DNA of 64,000 bases from Fuerstiella sp. (GTDB taxonomy: Bacteria > Planctomycetota > Planctomycetia > Planctomycetales > Planctomycetaceae). The position numbers and the translations under genes were made by a program. Where the stretch lies: the NCBI GenBank assembly GCA_029245955.1, contig JAQWOH010000049.1:90725-154724 (forward strand). Reading direction: 5' to 3'. The notes below the pieces were generated by a model. That model was not told the DNA's origin. It searched no databases and saw only the letters and a list, made by a program, of their open reading frames with translations. Positions 45,839 through 55,735 of the stretch are shown piece after piece; position 1 is the stretch's first letter, and every line of letters begins with the position of its first letter.

Positions 45839-47728
45839 ATGGCAACAATTTCCGATGGGGCCTTGCCTCGTGATTCTGCGTCGAGTGCTGCCGGTTACCC
45901 GGTTGGCGTTCCGCGAAACCTGGTTTATCCGGACATTCCGGCGTGGGGCCTGCTCGACAGAGCCGCCAGTCAGATGCCCGGGCGTCTGGCGTGCCACTAC
46001 AACGGTGTTGAGTGGACATGGGAAGAATTGAACCTCGATGCCATTCGAACAGCTGCCGCTCTGCGCCGACTGGGTGTTCAGCCTGGAGACCGAGTCGGCA
46101 TTTTGCTGCCCAACATTCCCGAGTACATCATCGCACTGAATGGTATCTGGCGCGCCGAAGCAATCGCTGTTGCGCTGAGCCCTATGGCGGTGCCCGAAGA
46201 AATCGATCGAATGCTGGCGGCAACGGACTGCAGGGTGGTTGTGTCCCTGGACATGTTGGCTCAGCTGATCTCCGGACCTCATCGTCCGGATAAAACCTTG
46301 TTCGTTTCGTTGCGGCCCCGCCTGCCCCTGTTTGAACAGTTGGGGTATCTGTTAATCCGCAAACGTCGCACGGGCCATTGGTGGATGTCCGCCAACGAAC
46401 ATGTTGGGTGGTTCTGGGACGAGCTGATGTCCGGTGAAGCATCGGATTCCGAGGACACTGATTTGTCGTCCGCGGAAGGTCTTCCGGACAAGACGATCCC
46501 CGATACGCTGGTGCGTCGCATGAGCTTCGCCCCAGCGTCAGCGTCTGACGAATTGAGGCAGTCAGAGCAGTCCGTACGAAGGTGGAGTTCCATGTCGCAA
46601 AACGATGGTGCGCAACCATCCGTCTGGGCCTCGACACCTGCCTACATTCTGCCCACCGGAGGAACGACTGGTGAGCCGAAGGCGGTCACGCTCAGTCACC
46701 GAAATATGGTGGTGAATGCATGGCAGCAGTATTCCTGGGCCGGTGCTGAGGTTGGGAAGGAAACACTGTTGTCTGTGTTGCCGTTCTTCCACAGCTATGG
46801 GCTGTCAACAAATGTGCTCAGTGGTGCGGCCATGATCGCCACGCTGGTCATGGACCATCGCTTCAGTCCTCGCAAAGTCATCCGTTTGATCGAACGCCAC
46901 CGCCCCACGGTCTTCCATGCCGTACCTGCGATGCTGGTGGCGCTTAATGAACAGCTGCGACAACGTCGGGCAGATCTGAGTTCATTGAAGTGGGTGATCT
47001 GTGGTGGAGCACCATTGCCGGAGACCGTGGGACGCGAATTTGCTGAGCACACTGGCGCGTTGGTCGTCGAAGGGTATGGGCTTTCCGAGGCATCGCCGGT
47101 GACGCACGTCGGTCCATTGAACAGTGCTGCGCGGCTTGGATGCATCGGCCTGCCGCTGCCGGACACCGAATGCCGAATCGTAGATGCAGACACCGGAAAG
47201 ACGGAAGTCGCGGACGGTGAAGTCGGCGAGCTGCTGGTGAAAGGTCCTCAGGTGATGCTGGGGTACTGGCGCCAGGCCACTTGCGAAGAAACTGATTCGG
47301 ATATGAACCCTGAGATCAAGTCGGTCATTGACGATGGCTGGCTTCAGACAGGAGACCTGGCGCGGATTGCGTTCGACGGTCTGTATCAGATTGTCGAACG
47401 CAAGAAGGATCTGATCATCACGTCCGGGTTCAATGTTTACCCGCAGGAAGTGGAACAGGTGCTGAAAAACCATTCTTCGGTGCAGGACGCAGCGGTTGTC
47501 GGAATACCGGATGAAGGCCGCGGAGAAACGGTGAAGGCATTTGTCGTATTACGAAGCGGATGCACGTGGAACGAAACTGATCTCTCAGAATATTGCAGAA
47601 AACATCTGTCCAGTCACAAACGCCCCCGCGCCTTCGAACACTGCAGGAACGATTTGCCGCGAAGTTTTCTGGGCAAGGTGATTCGTCGGAAGCTGAGAGA
47701 GGCGTCAGGGCAGGCGGATTCGACCTGA
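45839..47728 (+). CDS. Long-chain-type acyl-CoA synthetase (AMP-binding)
   Basis: A 629-residue adenylate-forming enzyme that activates a carboxylic acid, most likely a fatty acid, to acyl-CoA through an acyl-AMP. The AMP/P-loop motif is YILPTGGTTGEPKAV (about 267-281). VEGYGLSEASPV and the C-terminal WLQTGDLARI, RKKDLIITSG and final Lys in LGKVIRRK are all present. A Ser/Asp/Glu-rich insertion of about 60 residues (around 195-260) separates the first two subdomains. ATG 45839 has GTGAGGTG upstream. It starts a four-gene run with thiolase, FadJ-like and acyl-CoA dehydrogenase genes, so fatty acids are the natural substrate guess. Confidence 0.92.
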   Translation: MATISDGALPRDSASSAAGYPVGVPRNLVYPDIPAWGLLDRAASQMPGRLACHYNGVEWTWEELNLDAIRTAAALRRLGVQPGDRVGILLPNIPEYIIALNGIWRAEAIAVALSPMAVPEEIDRMLAATDCRVVVSLDMLAQLISGPHRPDKTLFVSLRPRLPLFEQLGYLLIRKRRTGHWWMSANEHVGWFWDELMSGEASDSEDTDLSSAEGLPDKTIPDTLVRRMSFAPASASDELRQSEQSVRRWSSMSQNDGAQPSVWASTPAYILPTGGTTGEPKAVTLSHRNMVVNAWQQYSWAGAEVGKETLLSVLPFFHSYGLSTNVLSGAAMIATLVMDHRFSPRKVIRLIERHRPTVFHAVPAMLVALNEQLRQRRADLSSLKWVICGGAPLPETVGREFAEHTGALVVEGYGLSEASPVTHVGPLNSAARLGCIGLPLPDTECRIVDADTGKTEVADGEVGELLVKGPQVMLGYWRQATCEETDSDMNPEIKSVIDDGWLQTGDLARIAFDGLYQIVERKKDLIITSGFNVYPQEVEQVLKNHSSVQDAAVVGIPDEGRGETVKAFVVLRSGCTWNETDLSEYCRKHLSSHKRPRAFEHCRNDLPRSFLGKVIRRKLREASGQADST

Positions 47729-47806
47729 TATACGCGCCGCCGTGATCGGCACGTGCAAACGTAGCGTGTTTGGCGGGACGTGATGAAGGAAAGAAGGAAG
47801 CGAACA

Positions 47807-49111
47807 ATGAACATGAAACCACTGGCAATTCTGAAGGGCATGCGAACTCCGTTCTGCAAAGCGCACGGGGAGATGGCAGATGTCCATGCTGTAGATCTGG
47901 GAACAGCCGCTGTCGCAGCAGTTTTGGAGCAGGCGAGCGTTGCTGCAGAGGATGTTGACGAAGTTGTTATGGGGAATGTTTCCGGGCCCCCGGATGCGGC
48001 CAACGTTGCTCGAGTCGTTGCGCTTAAGGCCGGTATTCCGCAGGACCGCATTGCTCATACGGTTAATCGCAACTGCGCATCAGGTATGGAGTCTATTCTT
48101 ACGGCGTGGCAAATCCTGCGAGAGGGCCGGGCGAAGACAATCGTCGCCGGCGGAACGGAATCGATGTCCAATATTCCTCTGCTGTTACAGTCCGAAGCCG
48201 CTCGTCTGCTGATGGAACTTGGTCGAGCGAAGTCGCTGCGAGGCAGGCTGATGGCCGTTGCAAAATTCAGACCTTCGCACTTTAAACCTGTTCCCGGCGT
48301 GCTGCTGGGCCTGACCGATCCGTTCTGCGGGCTTAACATGGGGCAGACGGCTGAGGTGTTGGCTCAGGAATTCGGAATTTCACGTGAGGATCAGGATCGT
48401 TTCGCCCTGGACAGTCACCTGAAAGCAGCTGCAGCGCGCGAACGGTGTTTTCTGTCCGGTGAAATTGCTCCGTTTCGCGCGGACGACAGAACCGACAACG
48501 CCGCAGAAGGGCAGATCGAGAAAGACAACGGTCCTCGCGCGAATCAGTCTCTCAGGGCTCTGCAGAAACTACGCCCCATTTTCGCCGCGGACGGCAGCGT
48601 TACACCTGGTAACAGTTGTCCACTGACGGATGGTGCCGCTGCGGTTGTGCTGGCCAATGCGAACGAAGTCGATCTGAAATCAGAAAAACCAATGGGCTAT
48701 GTGACCAGCTACGCGATTGCCGGCTGCGACCCGTCGCGCATGGGCCTGGGGCCTGTTTACGCGACGGCAAAACTGCTGCAGCAGACCGGGCTGCAACTTC
48801 ACAATTTTGACCTGTTGGAAATCAATGAGGCCTTTGCCGTGCAGGTACTGGCCTGCCTGGCAGCATTCGAATCCGATGCTTTTGCCATGAAAGAACTGGG
48901 CCTGCCAAAAGCACTGGGTAGTTTTCCGGTCGATCGACTGAATGTCCATGGAGGCGCTATCGCTCTGGGACATCCGGTGGGGACCACGGGAACTCGCATG
49001 GTCATAACACTGCTGCGATCTCTTCGTGAAAAAGGACTGCATCGAGGACTGGTGACATTGTGTGTCGGTGGAGGGCAGGGAGTCGCCATGGTTCTGGAAA
49101 CGGAGATTTAG
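47807..49111 (+). CDS. Acetyl-CoA acyltransferase (3-ketoacyl-CoA thiolase)
   Basis: About 434 residues of thiolase. The nucleophile Cys lies in NRNCASGMES (about 90). The catalytic His is in GGAIALGHPVG, and the second Cys in LCVGGGQG. NEAFAVQ is also present. It performs the last step of beta-oxidation, releasing acetyl-CoA. The FadI-like length fits a membrane-independent partner of the FadJ-type protein encoded 2 bp downstream. Start ATG 47807 has AAGGAAG at 7 nt; in-frame ATGs at 47780 and 47813 are alternatives. Co-directional with the acyl-CoA ligase, 78 bp apart. Confidence 0.93.
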   Translation: MNMKPLAILKGMRTPFCKAHGEMADVHAVDLGTAAVAAVLEQASVAAEDVDEVVMGNVSGPPDAANVARVVALKAGIPQDRIAHTVNRNCASGMESILTAWQILREGRAKTIVAGGTESMSNIPLLLQSEAARLLMELGRAKSLRGRLMAVAKFRPSHFKPVPGVLLGLTDPFCGLNMGQTAEVLAQEFGISREDQDRFALDSHLKAAAARERCFLSGEIAPFRADDRTDNAAEGQIEKDNGPRANQSLRALQKLRPIFAADGSVTPGNSCPLTDGAAAVVLANANEVDLKSEKPMGYVTSYAIAGCDPSRMGLGPVYATAKLLQQTGLQLHNFDLLEINEAFAVQVLACLAAFESDAFAMKELGLPKALGSFPVDRLNVHGGAIALGHPVGTTGTRMVITLLRSLREKGLHRGLVTLCVGGGQGVAMVLETEI

Positions 49112-49113
49112 AC

Positions 49114-51558
49114 ATGATTAGTACAGAACTTCATCATTTTCGAATCGAACGCGGCAAAAGCGGCATTGTGACAGTCTGGATCGACGTCGCATCACGGTCG
49201 ATGAACGTCTTCCATGACTCAGTGATTGAGGAACTGGAAGTAGTGATTGGCGAACTGGAACGAGAATTCCAATCAGTCTCTCACACAGACACGACCGGGT
49301 TGTCACATTCGCACCATGAATCGGTTGCGAAGGCTATACTGTTTCGCAGCGCGAAGGCGTCCGGTTTTTTCGCGGGGGCAGACGTGCATCAGATCGCCGG
49401 ACTTCAAAGCCGTGGGGAGGTGGATGCAGTACTTACGCGAGGTCAGAATGTTTTTTCACGGATCGAGCGGCTGCCCGTGCCAACCGTTGCTGCGATTCAC
49501 GGGGCATGCCTTGGCGGCGGCCTTGAATTTGCGCTGGCGTGTCGTCATCGAATCGCGATGGAATCTCGTACCACGCGTCTTGGTCTCCCGGAAGTTCAGC
49601 TGGGTTTGATTCCCGGTTGGGGAGGAACTCAGAGATTACCGAAGCTGATCGGCCTGCCGGCAGCGCTGCCTCTGATCCTGCAGGGAAAAAAACTGACGGC
49701 AGCTGCATCGCTGAAGGCGGGCCTGGTGGATGCCGTATCCGATGAAGCAGTCTGGGACGAATCTATCGAGGCATATATCAGCGACGTTTGCTTCGGTACC
49801 GTTCCTCGGCAGACGGCGGCTTCCGTGGAATCTCCTTCATGCCTTAAAAGGTCGTGGCAGGTGCGTGGACCGATAAGTATGAAGCAGCAGCTGATGCGCG
49901 CCGCCGCAGATTCGCGTTTTGGTCGTTGGCTGGTGTGCCGCACAGCAGAGAGGAAAGTTCGCCGTTCTTCAGAACATTATCCGGCTCTGCCGGCAGCTCT
50001 TCGAGCTGTTCGTGCTGCGTTCATGAATCAGAGTGCTGGTTTTGCGGTCGAGCGTGAGGAGTTTGCGAAACTGATTGAATTGCCAACGTGTCGAAATCTC
50101 CTGAGTCTGTTCTTTTGGCGAGAACGAGCACGTTCAATAACTACAGCAGTGTCCGGCCAGGCAGAACCAACTGTCACTTCCGGCGATCGTGAGCGTCATC
50201 TCTCGTCCGACAGACATATGAGATGTCTTCGAGGTTCGGGGAGTTCCGAATCAACTACTGCCGGCGACAATACACATTTCGAAACCGATCAGACTCCGGT
50301 GGTACGCACGATTGGCGTGATCGGTGCCGGGGCAATGGGAGCGGGTATCGGGCAACTGGCGGCGTTGAAGGGGTTCCGGGTGGTCCTCAAGGAGCTGACG
50401 GTGGAACTGGCGTCGGCTGGTTTGGCTCGAGTCTCCGGTTTGTTGAATGACATGGTCGTGAAAAAACGACTTTCATCACAGGAACGCGAGGAAGTTCTTA
50501 GCCGAGTCTCTGTGACTGACAGCTTCTCTGCATTGGCAGACTGCGATGTCGTGATTGAAGCTGTCGTCGAAGAAATGGACGTGAAACAGACAGTCTTCAA
50601 TTCGCTTGATGCCGTGCTTAAGTCGCACGCATTGATCCTTTCAAACACGTCCGCGTTGTCAGTGACGAAAATGGCCGCAGGCACGTCGCGCACGGATCGA
50701 GTGGCGGGGCTGCACTTCTTCAATCCGGTTCATCGCATGGACCTGGTGGAAGTCGTACGAGCGGCAGAAACCAGTGATGTCACGGTATCAACGTTGTTGA
50801 AACTGGTGAAGAATCTCGGCAAGACACCGATTGTGACCACGGACGCTCCCGGTTTTTTGGTGAATCGCGTGCTTTTTCCGTACATCGGTGAGGCGGTGCG
50901 AATGGTGCTCGAATGTCACGACTGCCGTAAACTGGACCGCGCAGTGAAACGTTTCGGAATGCCGATGGGGCCGATCGAACTGATCGATCATGTTGGGATC
51001 GATGTCGCGCAGCATGTTGCCGCAACGCTTGACGATGTTCTGCCCGAATCCGGGAACATCATTCGGGTGCTCGGACAAATGGTGTCGCAGGGCTGGACCG
51101 GTCGCAAGTCGGGTCGCGGTTTCTACGCATATGCGCACGGGAAGCGGACGGGGGTCAACGCTGAATTATTGACGCTTGTTCATGCAGACGCAGCACGCAA
51201 CGGTAAAAGTGGCGATTCGAAAACTGCTGTCGGCACATATTTATCCGACGGATTGACAGATGTTCAGCGGCGGCTGATTTATCCCATGATCAACGAAGTT
51301 GGGTTCTGTATGCAGGAAGGCGTCGTTGCGGAATCATGGATGGCCGACCTGGCGATGATTCTCGGCACCGGATTCGCTCCGTTCCGAGGCGGGCCGATGA
51401 CACTGGCGAAAAATATTGGTCACCCGGCGTTGCTGAACAATCTGCACGTTCTGGCAGCTCGATTCGGGGAACGCTTCAAGCCATCTGCGTGGCTGGTAAA
51501 TTTGAAGGTGGAATCTCAGCCCGGAGATTCTGTGCCTTCCACACCGACTCTGGTCTGA
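49114..51558 (+). CDS. fadJ: FadJ-type enoyl-CoA hydratase / 3-hydroxyacyl-CoA dehydrogenase
   Basis: About 814 residues. The N-terminal crotonase part has the oxyanion region FFAGADVHQI, AIHGACLGGGLEFALACR with its catalytic Glu, and LPEVQLGLIPGWGGTQRL. A Ser/Thr-rich linker near 365-410 leads to the dehydrogenase: Rossmann motif IGVIGAGAMGAGI, SNTSALSVTKMA, and GLHFFNPVHRMDLVEV with the catalytic His. The C-terminal dehydrogenase repeats extend to residue 800. It carries out hydration and oxidation of enoyl-CoA in beta-oxidation, in complex with the thiolase encoded just upstream. ATG 49114 is two bases after the thiolase stop, which implies coupled translation. Confidence 0.93.
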   Translation: MISTELHHFRIERGKSGIVTVWIDVASRSMNVFHDSVIEELEVVIGELEREFQSVSHTDTTGLSHSHHESVAKAILFRSAKASGFFAGADVHQIAGLQSRGEVDAVLTRGQNVFSRIERLPVPTVAAIHGACLGGGLEFALACRHRIAMESRTTRLGLPEVQLGLIPGWGGTQRLPKLIGLPAALPLILQGKKLTAAASLKAGLVDAVSDEAVWDESIEAYISDVCFGTVPRQTAASVESPSCLKRSWQVRGPISMKQQLMRAAADSRFGRWLVCRTAERKVRRSSEHYPALPAALRAVRAAFMNQSAGFAVEREEFAKLIELPTCRNLLSLFFWRERARSITTAVSGQAEPTVTSGDRERHLSSDRHMRCLRGSGSSESTTAGDNTHFETDQTPVVRTIGVIGAGAMGAGIGQLAALKGFRVVLKELTVELASAGLARVSGLLNDMVVKKRLSSQEREEVLSRVSVTDSFSALADCDVVIEAVVEEMDVKQTVFNSLDAVLKSHALILSNTSALSVTKMAAGTSRTDRVAGLHFFNPVHRMDLVEVVRAAETSDVTVSTLLKLVKNLGKTPIVTTDAPGFLVNRVLFPYIGEAVRMVLECHDCRKLDRAVKRFGMPMGPIELIDHVGIDVAQHVAATLDDVLPESGNIIRVLGQMVSQGWTGRKSGRGFYAYAHGKRTGVNAELLTLVHADAARNGKSGDSKTAVGTYLSDGLTDVQRRLIYPMINEVGFCMQEGVVAESWMADLAMILGTGFAPFRGGPMTLAKNIGHPALLNNLHVLAARFGERFKPSAWLVNLKVESQPGDSVPSTPTLV

Positions 51559-51719
51559 ATGACGCTGCCGCGGTGAACGCTGGCTGTTGAAAGTGATGAG
51601 GTGAGATGAGACGAAGGTTGTCTGATGCCGGAGCCGGCGAGGTGCAGGCCCCGGGGGTGAAGGAAGGACTGCCGGACGGTGCGGCACCGCTTTGGCCGAA
51701 CTAAAAAGGGGAACTGATC

Positions 51720-53657
51720 ATGAGTATCGAAACGAAGAATCGTACGCCCGCTGACCCAGCAGCAAATCCGCAACGCTCGGATGGTGTTTCATTTGCTGAA
51801 ACGGCCTTGAGGCTGGGGGGCAAATCGGCGGACGAAGCCCGCCGCACGGGCCTGATTGATACGGCCGATGATCAGGTGGAAACGATGTTCGCGGAACGTC
51901 ACCGCACAGCCTCCAGTCCGATTCATCGCGCAGTCTGGGAACGTCGCGTGCCCACGGGTCTGTTCCACATGCCGTTGCCGACTATGGCCGACGATGTTCG
52001 GAAGATGACGAATGACTGCCTGCACGTTGTCAGGAAGCACAAACGCGAGGGAACTCTCTACGACGAATTCGGAAAACTGACGGAAGTTGTCCTGACGGAG
52101 CTGGGCGACGCGGGGTATTGGGGAGCCCTTGTGGACAAACGCTATGGCGGGTGCGGGCTTTCGTTTCAGCATTTTGCACCGTTCTTGACTCGAATGGCCA
52201 CCGTTGAGCCGACCGTGGCGGGACTGGCCTCGGTGCATGGGTGCATCGGCGCGGTCGATCCGGTGCGAACCTTCGGAACTCCGGCTTTGAAGGAGCGGTA
52301 CCTGCCGCTGCTTGCCAGTGGGCGGCGACTGTCCGCCTTCGCGCTGACCGAACCAGGGGCCGGCAGCGACCTGACAGCCCTCAAAACGACAGCGGTCCGA
52401 GACGGTGACAGCTACGTGGTGAATGGTGAAAAGCTGTTTATCACGAATGCCGTGCCCGGAAGAACCATCGGTCTGGTATGTCGTATCGACGACAGGCCTG
52501 CTGTCCTGATTGCGGATCTGCCGGAAGAAGAAAACGATTCGTTCACGATGAATCGCTATGGACTGTATGCGTTAAAGAGAGCTCACAACAACGGATTGGT
52601 CTTTCGTGATTTCCGAGTTCCCGCAGAGAATCTGCTGACGCCCAAAGTCGGCGACGGACTGACCATCGCATATCACGGTCTGAATCTCGGACGCATCGCA
52701 CTCTGCGCCAACGCAGCGGGGACCATGCGTTCGATGATGGCCAGCATGCTGCCATGGGCTGGATTTCGCAGGACCTATGGCCAGGCGATCGCCCGCCGCG
52801 AACTCGTGCAAAGGCGTATCGGCCATCTGGCCGGACTGATTGTGGGAAGCGACGCTTTGGTGCAGTGGTGCGCCGGACTTATCGATCAGGGCTACCGGGG
52901 CGAAATGGAATGCATCATCGCCAAGATTTTTGGCAGTGAGGCCCAGAAAGAAGCAGCCATTGAGTTGTTCATGAAGACTCACGGCGGCAGATCCTTCATG
53001 CACGGTCACCTCTTTGGCGACAATGTTCACGAATTTCTGGCACCGTGCATCTATGAAGGTGAAGGCGAAATGCTGGGAATGGCCTTCTTTAAGAGTCTGG
53101 TCAAACAGCACGGACAAAACTTTTTCGAACCCATCGGAAGAGTGCTGGACGAAGCCGGAATCAAATATCCGAATATGCTGAATCCGGATCATCTGTGGAA
53201 ACTGCGAACACCAATGATGGCGTACGCAAAGTGGATCACCGGACGCCGGCTGTTGGGTGTGACACGTGATTCGGTCGATGCTATGCCTGCCGAACTGCGA
53301 CGGCATGCGGAGTTTGCTCGAGGTTTCCTGAGCGATTCCTGTTTTGGAATAAGTGCCATGATGAGAAAGTATCAACTGAAACTGGCCGATCGTCAGTGCA
53401 GTATGGCTCTGGCGTCGTCGCGAGTGCAGGATGCTGTGACCATGCTGGTTGTCAGTTTGTATGGAGCGAAACATGAGTGCGAATTGACGCGTGCAGCCGC
53501 TGAAGGGCTGTGTACTCATCTGCGTCATCGCATCGGGGGGACACTGCCGGCGGGGCAGGATTTTCGCCGCGCCACGAATCTGGGAGGGGCGATTGCCGAA
53601 GGAGGCTGGGCAGCTCTGCATGACGTTCAGCAGGAAGAGATTCTGATGACATATTGA
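51720..53657 (+). CDS. Acyl-CoA dehydrogenase
   Basis: A 645-residue acyl-CoA dehydrogenase that introduces the trans-2 double bond and passes electrons to an electron-transfer flavoprotein. FAD/substrate landmarks: ALTEPGAGSDLTALKTTA and LFITNAVPG. The C-terminal part contains KTHGGRSFMHGH, and IYEGEGEML carries the FAD-proximal region. The chain is about 250 residues longer than short-chain ACADs because of an added C-terminal helical domain, as in very-long-chain and planctomycete types. AAAAAGGGGAACT precedes ATG 51720 as a strong ribosome site. It ends the beta-oxidation run; no etfAB is in the window. Confidence 0.93.
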   Translation: MSIETKNRTPADPAANPQRSDGVSFAETALRLGGKSADEARRTGLIDTADDQVETMFAERHRTASSPIHRAVWERRVPTGLFHMPLPTMADDVRKMTNDCLHVVRKHKREGTLYDEFGKLTEVVLTELGDAGYWGALVDKRYGGCGLSFQHFAPFLTRMATVEPTVAGLASVHGCIGAVDPVRTFGTPALKERYLPLLASGRRLSAFALTEPGAGSDLTALKTTAVRDGDSYVVNGEKLFITNAVPGRTIGLVCRIDDRPAVLIADLPEEENDSFTMNRYGLYALKRAHNNGLVFRDFRVPAENLLTPKVGDGLTIAYHGLNLGRIALCANAAGTMRSMMASMLPWAGFRRTYGQAIARRELVQRRIGHLAGLIVGSDALVQWCAGLIDQGYRGEMECIIAKIFGSEAQKEAAIELFMKTHGGRSFMHGHLFGDNVHEFLAPCIYEGEGEMLGMAFFKSLVKQHGQNFFEPIGRVLDEAGIKYPNMLNPDHLWKLRTPMMAYAKWITGRRLLGVTRDSVDAMPAELRRHAEFARGFLSDSCFGISAMMRKYQLKLADRQCSMALASSRVQDAVTMLVVSLYGAKHECELTRAAAEGLCTHLRHRIGGTLPAGQDFRRATNLGGAIAEGGWAALHDVQQEEILMTY

Positions 53658-53763
53658 ATATGCGGGAAGCTGAAAAGGCCGGCGTCTCTGAGCGAAGCGG
53701 AGGCGGCATTGGCGCAGAGTCAGCGGCGTGCTTACTACGCATACTGAAGAAGGAGACGGTCAT

Positions 53764-54708
53764 ATGATCAGGGAATCGGAACGTTGCTCCGCTGTCCTCG
53801 CGCTCGGTGGCGGCGGGGCTCGGGGGCTTGCGCATCTGGGCGTCATTGAGATTCTGCATCAGATGCCACTCACGATTGAACGATTCGTCGGCGTGAGCAT
53901 CGGAAGTCTGGCCGGCGCATTGTGCGCTGTCGACCATGATGATCAACGCCTGCAGCAGAGAGTTGTGAGTTATCTGACATCCGAGGCATTCCTGTCGAAG
54001 CAGGCCGCATTGTTTTCAGCTGCACCGGAAGCGGAAGAGCCATCCACATCCGGTCTGTTTGAATGGTATCACCAGGTTCGTCGTTTTCTGGGAGCACGTC
54101 GCAAATTGGCGAACCTGTTCAGTAAACCAGCTCTGCTGGCGGAAGACGTGATGCAGGATGTTGTGGATACACTTTTGCCGGATATGGATATCAGAGATTT
54201 GAAAGTGCCTCTCAGTATTGTTGCTCTGGATTTGTATTCCGGCCGAAAAATTGTGCTGACGGAAGGTTCACTGAAGGACGCCGTGATGGCGTCGACCGCG
54301 ATCCCGGGGGTGTTTCCGCCCGTTAAATGGGATTCCATGCTGCTGTGCGATGTTGGCATGATGGATGCCATTCCGGCGAAAATTGCTTCGTCGTATGGAG
54401 CCGATCTGACGATCTCGGTGGACGTAGGAGCACAGCTTGAGCCCATCGAACGGTGCCCGACAGCTGTGGATGTTTTTCTGCGGCTCGGCGATATCGGTGA
54501 ACATCTGATGCGCGACTACACTCGTGGTTTGTCGGATTTTCTGATCCGTCCGGACGTTGCTTCGACATCATGGTATGACTTTTCTGCCCCGAATTCGTTG
54601 ATTGTGACGGGACGACAGGCTGCCAGGGAATTCCTGGCAGCCGGCAACTGTTTCCGTCGCCTGAATCGCCACACGGAACACGCAATTCACCTGACAGGCA
54701 GATCCTGA
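53764..54708 (+). CDS. Patatin-like phospholipase
   Basis: A 314-residue patatin-family lipid acyl hydrolase. The oxyanion motif GGGGARGLAHLGV is at about 15-27, the nucleophile elbow G-V-S-I-G near 49-53, and the catalytic Asp in CDVGMMDAIP, where the usual D-G-G/A reads D-V-G. No signal peptide is seen, so it would act on lipids from the cytoplasmic side. It follows the acyl-CoA dehydrogenase by 106 bp and may release fatty acids for the pathway encoded upstream; that link is inferred from position. ATG 53764 is chosen for its strong AAGGAGA site; the frame is open to 53728. Confidence 0.9.
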   Translation: MIRESERCSAVLALGGGGARGLAHLGVIEILHQMPLTIERFVGVSIGSLAGALCAVDHDDQRLQQRVVSYLTSEAFLSKQAALFSAAPEAEEPSTSGLFEWYHQVRRFLGARRKLANLFSKPALLAEDVMQDVVDTLLPDMDIRDLKVPLSIVALDLYSGRKIVLTEGSLKDAVMASTAIPGVFPPVKWDSMLLCDVGMMDAIPAKIASSYGADLTISVDVGAQLEPIERCPTAVDVFLRLGDIGEHLMRDYTRGLSDFLIRPDVASTSWYDFSAPNSLIVTGRQAAREFLAAGNCFRRLNRHTEHAIHLTGRS

Positions 54709-55063
54709 CGATTCCGAATGCGCGGTGCATCCCGGACAGATTACCTATGTAGCAGGGACACCGCCGGACAAGGCCGATCAATGACATCCCGCACCCGGTT
54801 GCGGCAGGCATCTTTAGTCCGTAATCCCGGTTTTCTCCGGAATGCAGGCAATCCGGAGTGCGCACATCGGGATTGCCTGGATCATACCGTTCAGCCCGTT
54901 GGTGCCGGATGTGTTGGGTGAGGAAACAATCTGGAAGAAGGACATTCGGGCGCGACGATAGCTTTTACCACACCGGAAAAATTGATTCGGGTCTCCGATT
55001 CTCGTCAACACTCTGGTTAGACGTAACCCATAGATCTTCTCTCCCAAGGATTGTCTTCGTTAT
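54709..55063. other. Gap with a perfect 10-bp hairpin
   Basis: No gene is seen. CAGGCAATCC (54845-54854) and GGATTGCCTG (54870-54879) form a perfect 10-bp stem around a 15-nt loop that itself contains GTGCGCAC. No T-run follows, so it is either a Rho-type 3' structure for the patatin transcript or an operator for the small gene downstream. Confidence 0.45.
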
Positions 55064-55369
55064 ATGAATCAGCCTTTCACTTCCGGCACGATGCCCGCTG
55101 CTTCGGCAGAAGTTCGTACACTGGATGAGCTTCGCAATTTCATACACCTCGCTCTTTGCCGCAAAGAGAATCTTCTTGAACACCATTTTCCGATGAGCGA
55201 ACTGGAGTTGAAACGCAACGGCGACTGCTGTGGTTTTCAATTCATTCTGCATGGCCCCCGCAGTGTTAAACTCAGTGCCGTGTGGGATCGGATCCGAAAC
55301 GAGGTGCTGCTGTACGACGTTGTCGGAAAACGATTCGGAAAAGTTCGACTGGCCAATCAGGTCGCTTGA
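55064..55369 (+). CDS. Conserved planctomycete hypothetical protein, 101 residues
   Basis: A small soluble protein with a charged N-terminal helix (LDELRNFIHLALCRKENLLE), then a beta-rich part (LELKRNGDCCGFQFILHGPRSVKLSAVWD) ending in LLYDVVGKRFGKVRL. This pattern (ENLL-x-FP ... G-x-Q/F-F ... GPRSVKL-AVW) resembles a short protein I know as common in planctomycete genomes and annotated as hypothetical. There is no known domain or function. The ATG lacks a Shine-Dalgarno, which is not unusual for this phylum. It lies alone between two gaps with hairpins, downstream of patatin and convergent with the sigma-54 activator gene. Confidence 0.7.
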   Translation: MNQPFTSGTMPAASAEVRTLDELRNFIHLALCRKENLLEHHFPMSELELKRNGDCCGFQFILHGPRSVKLSAVWDRIRNEVLLYDVVGKRFGKVRLANQVA

Positions 55370-55735
55370 CCCGCAGACTGCGGGACACATGTCAGTTGTG
55401 CAGCGCTAAATTCTGCAGCGCATGCTGACGCCCACCGCGACGGAAGGTTGCGGTGATCAGTTGAACTCTCTCACCAGGAGTTCGACGTCGTGGGTTGGGA
55501 GCATTTTTGCAAATCAAATTCGGAGCTGTCGTCCGCGCGAACAATTTGTCGGCGTGCCGTAAGCCGACGTTGTCTCCGAATATGAATCCTGCAGACACGA
55601 TCTCCCAACCCCGCGATCGAAGCCCGATATCCCCCTGTGGCAACGGCTCCACTGCTTGCTACCGGCTGAATGCGGCGCTGCCTTCAACTCTGTTGCAGGC
55701 CCGGAAGACAGTGGAACTGATGTTCCACTGCCGGA
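55370..55735. other. Gap between convergent genes with 3'-end hairpin
   Basis: No credible gene. A 9-bp perfect stem, CAGTGGAAC-TGAT-GTTCCACTG (55709-55730), with an outer CCGG/CCGG pair (55701-55734), lies directly after the stop of the sigma-54 activator gene. It could end that leftward transcript, but no T-run follows on the minus strand. A GTG-started minus-strand frame (55392-55652) was not called. Confidence 0.45.

Noticed and set aside
55392..55652. Minus-strand 86-codon frame downstream of the sigma-54 activator
   Set aside because: GTG start without ribosome site and low-complexity Arg-rich composition; not convincing next to the 3' hairpin.
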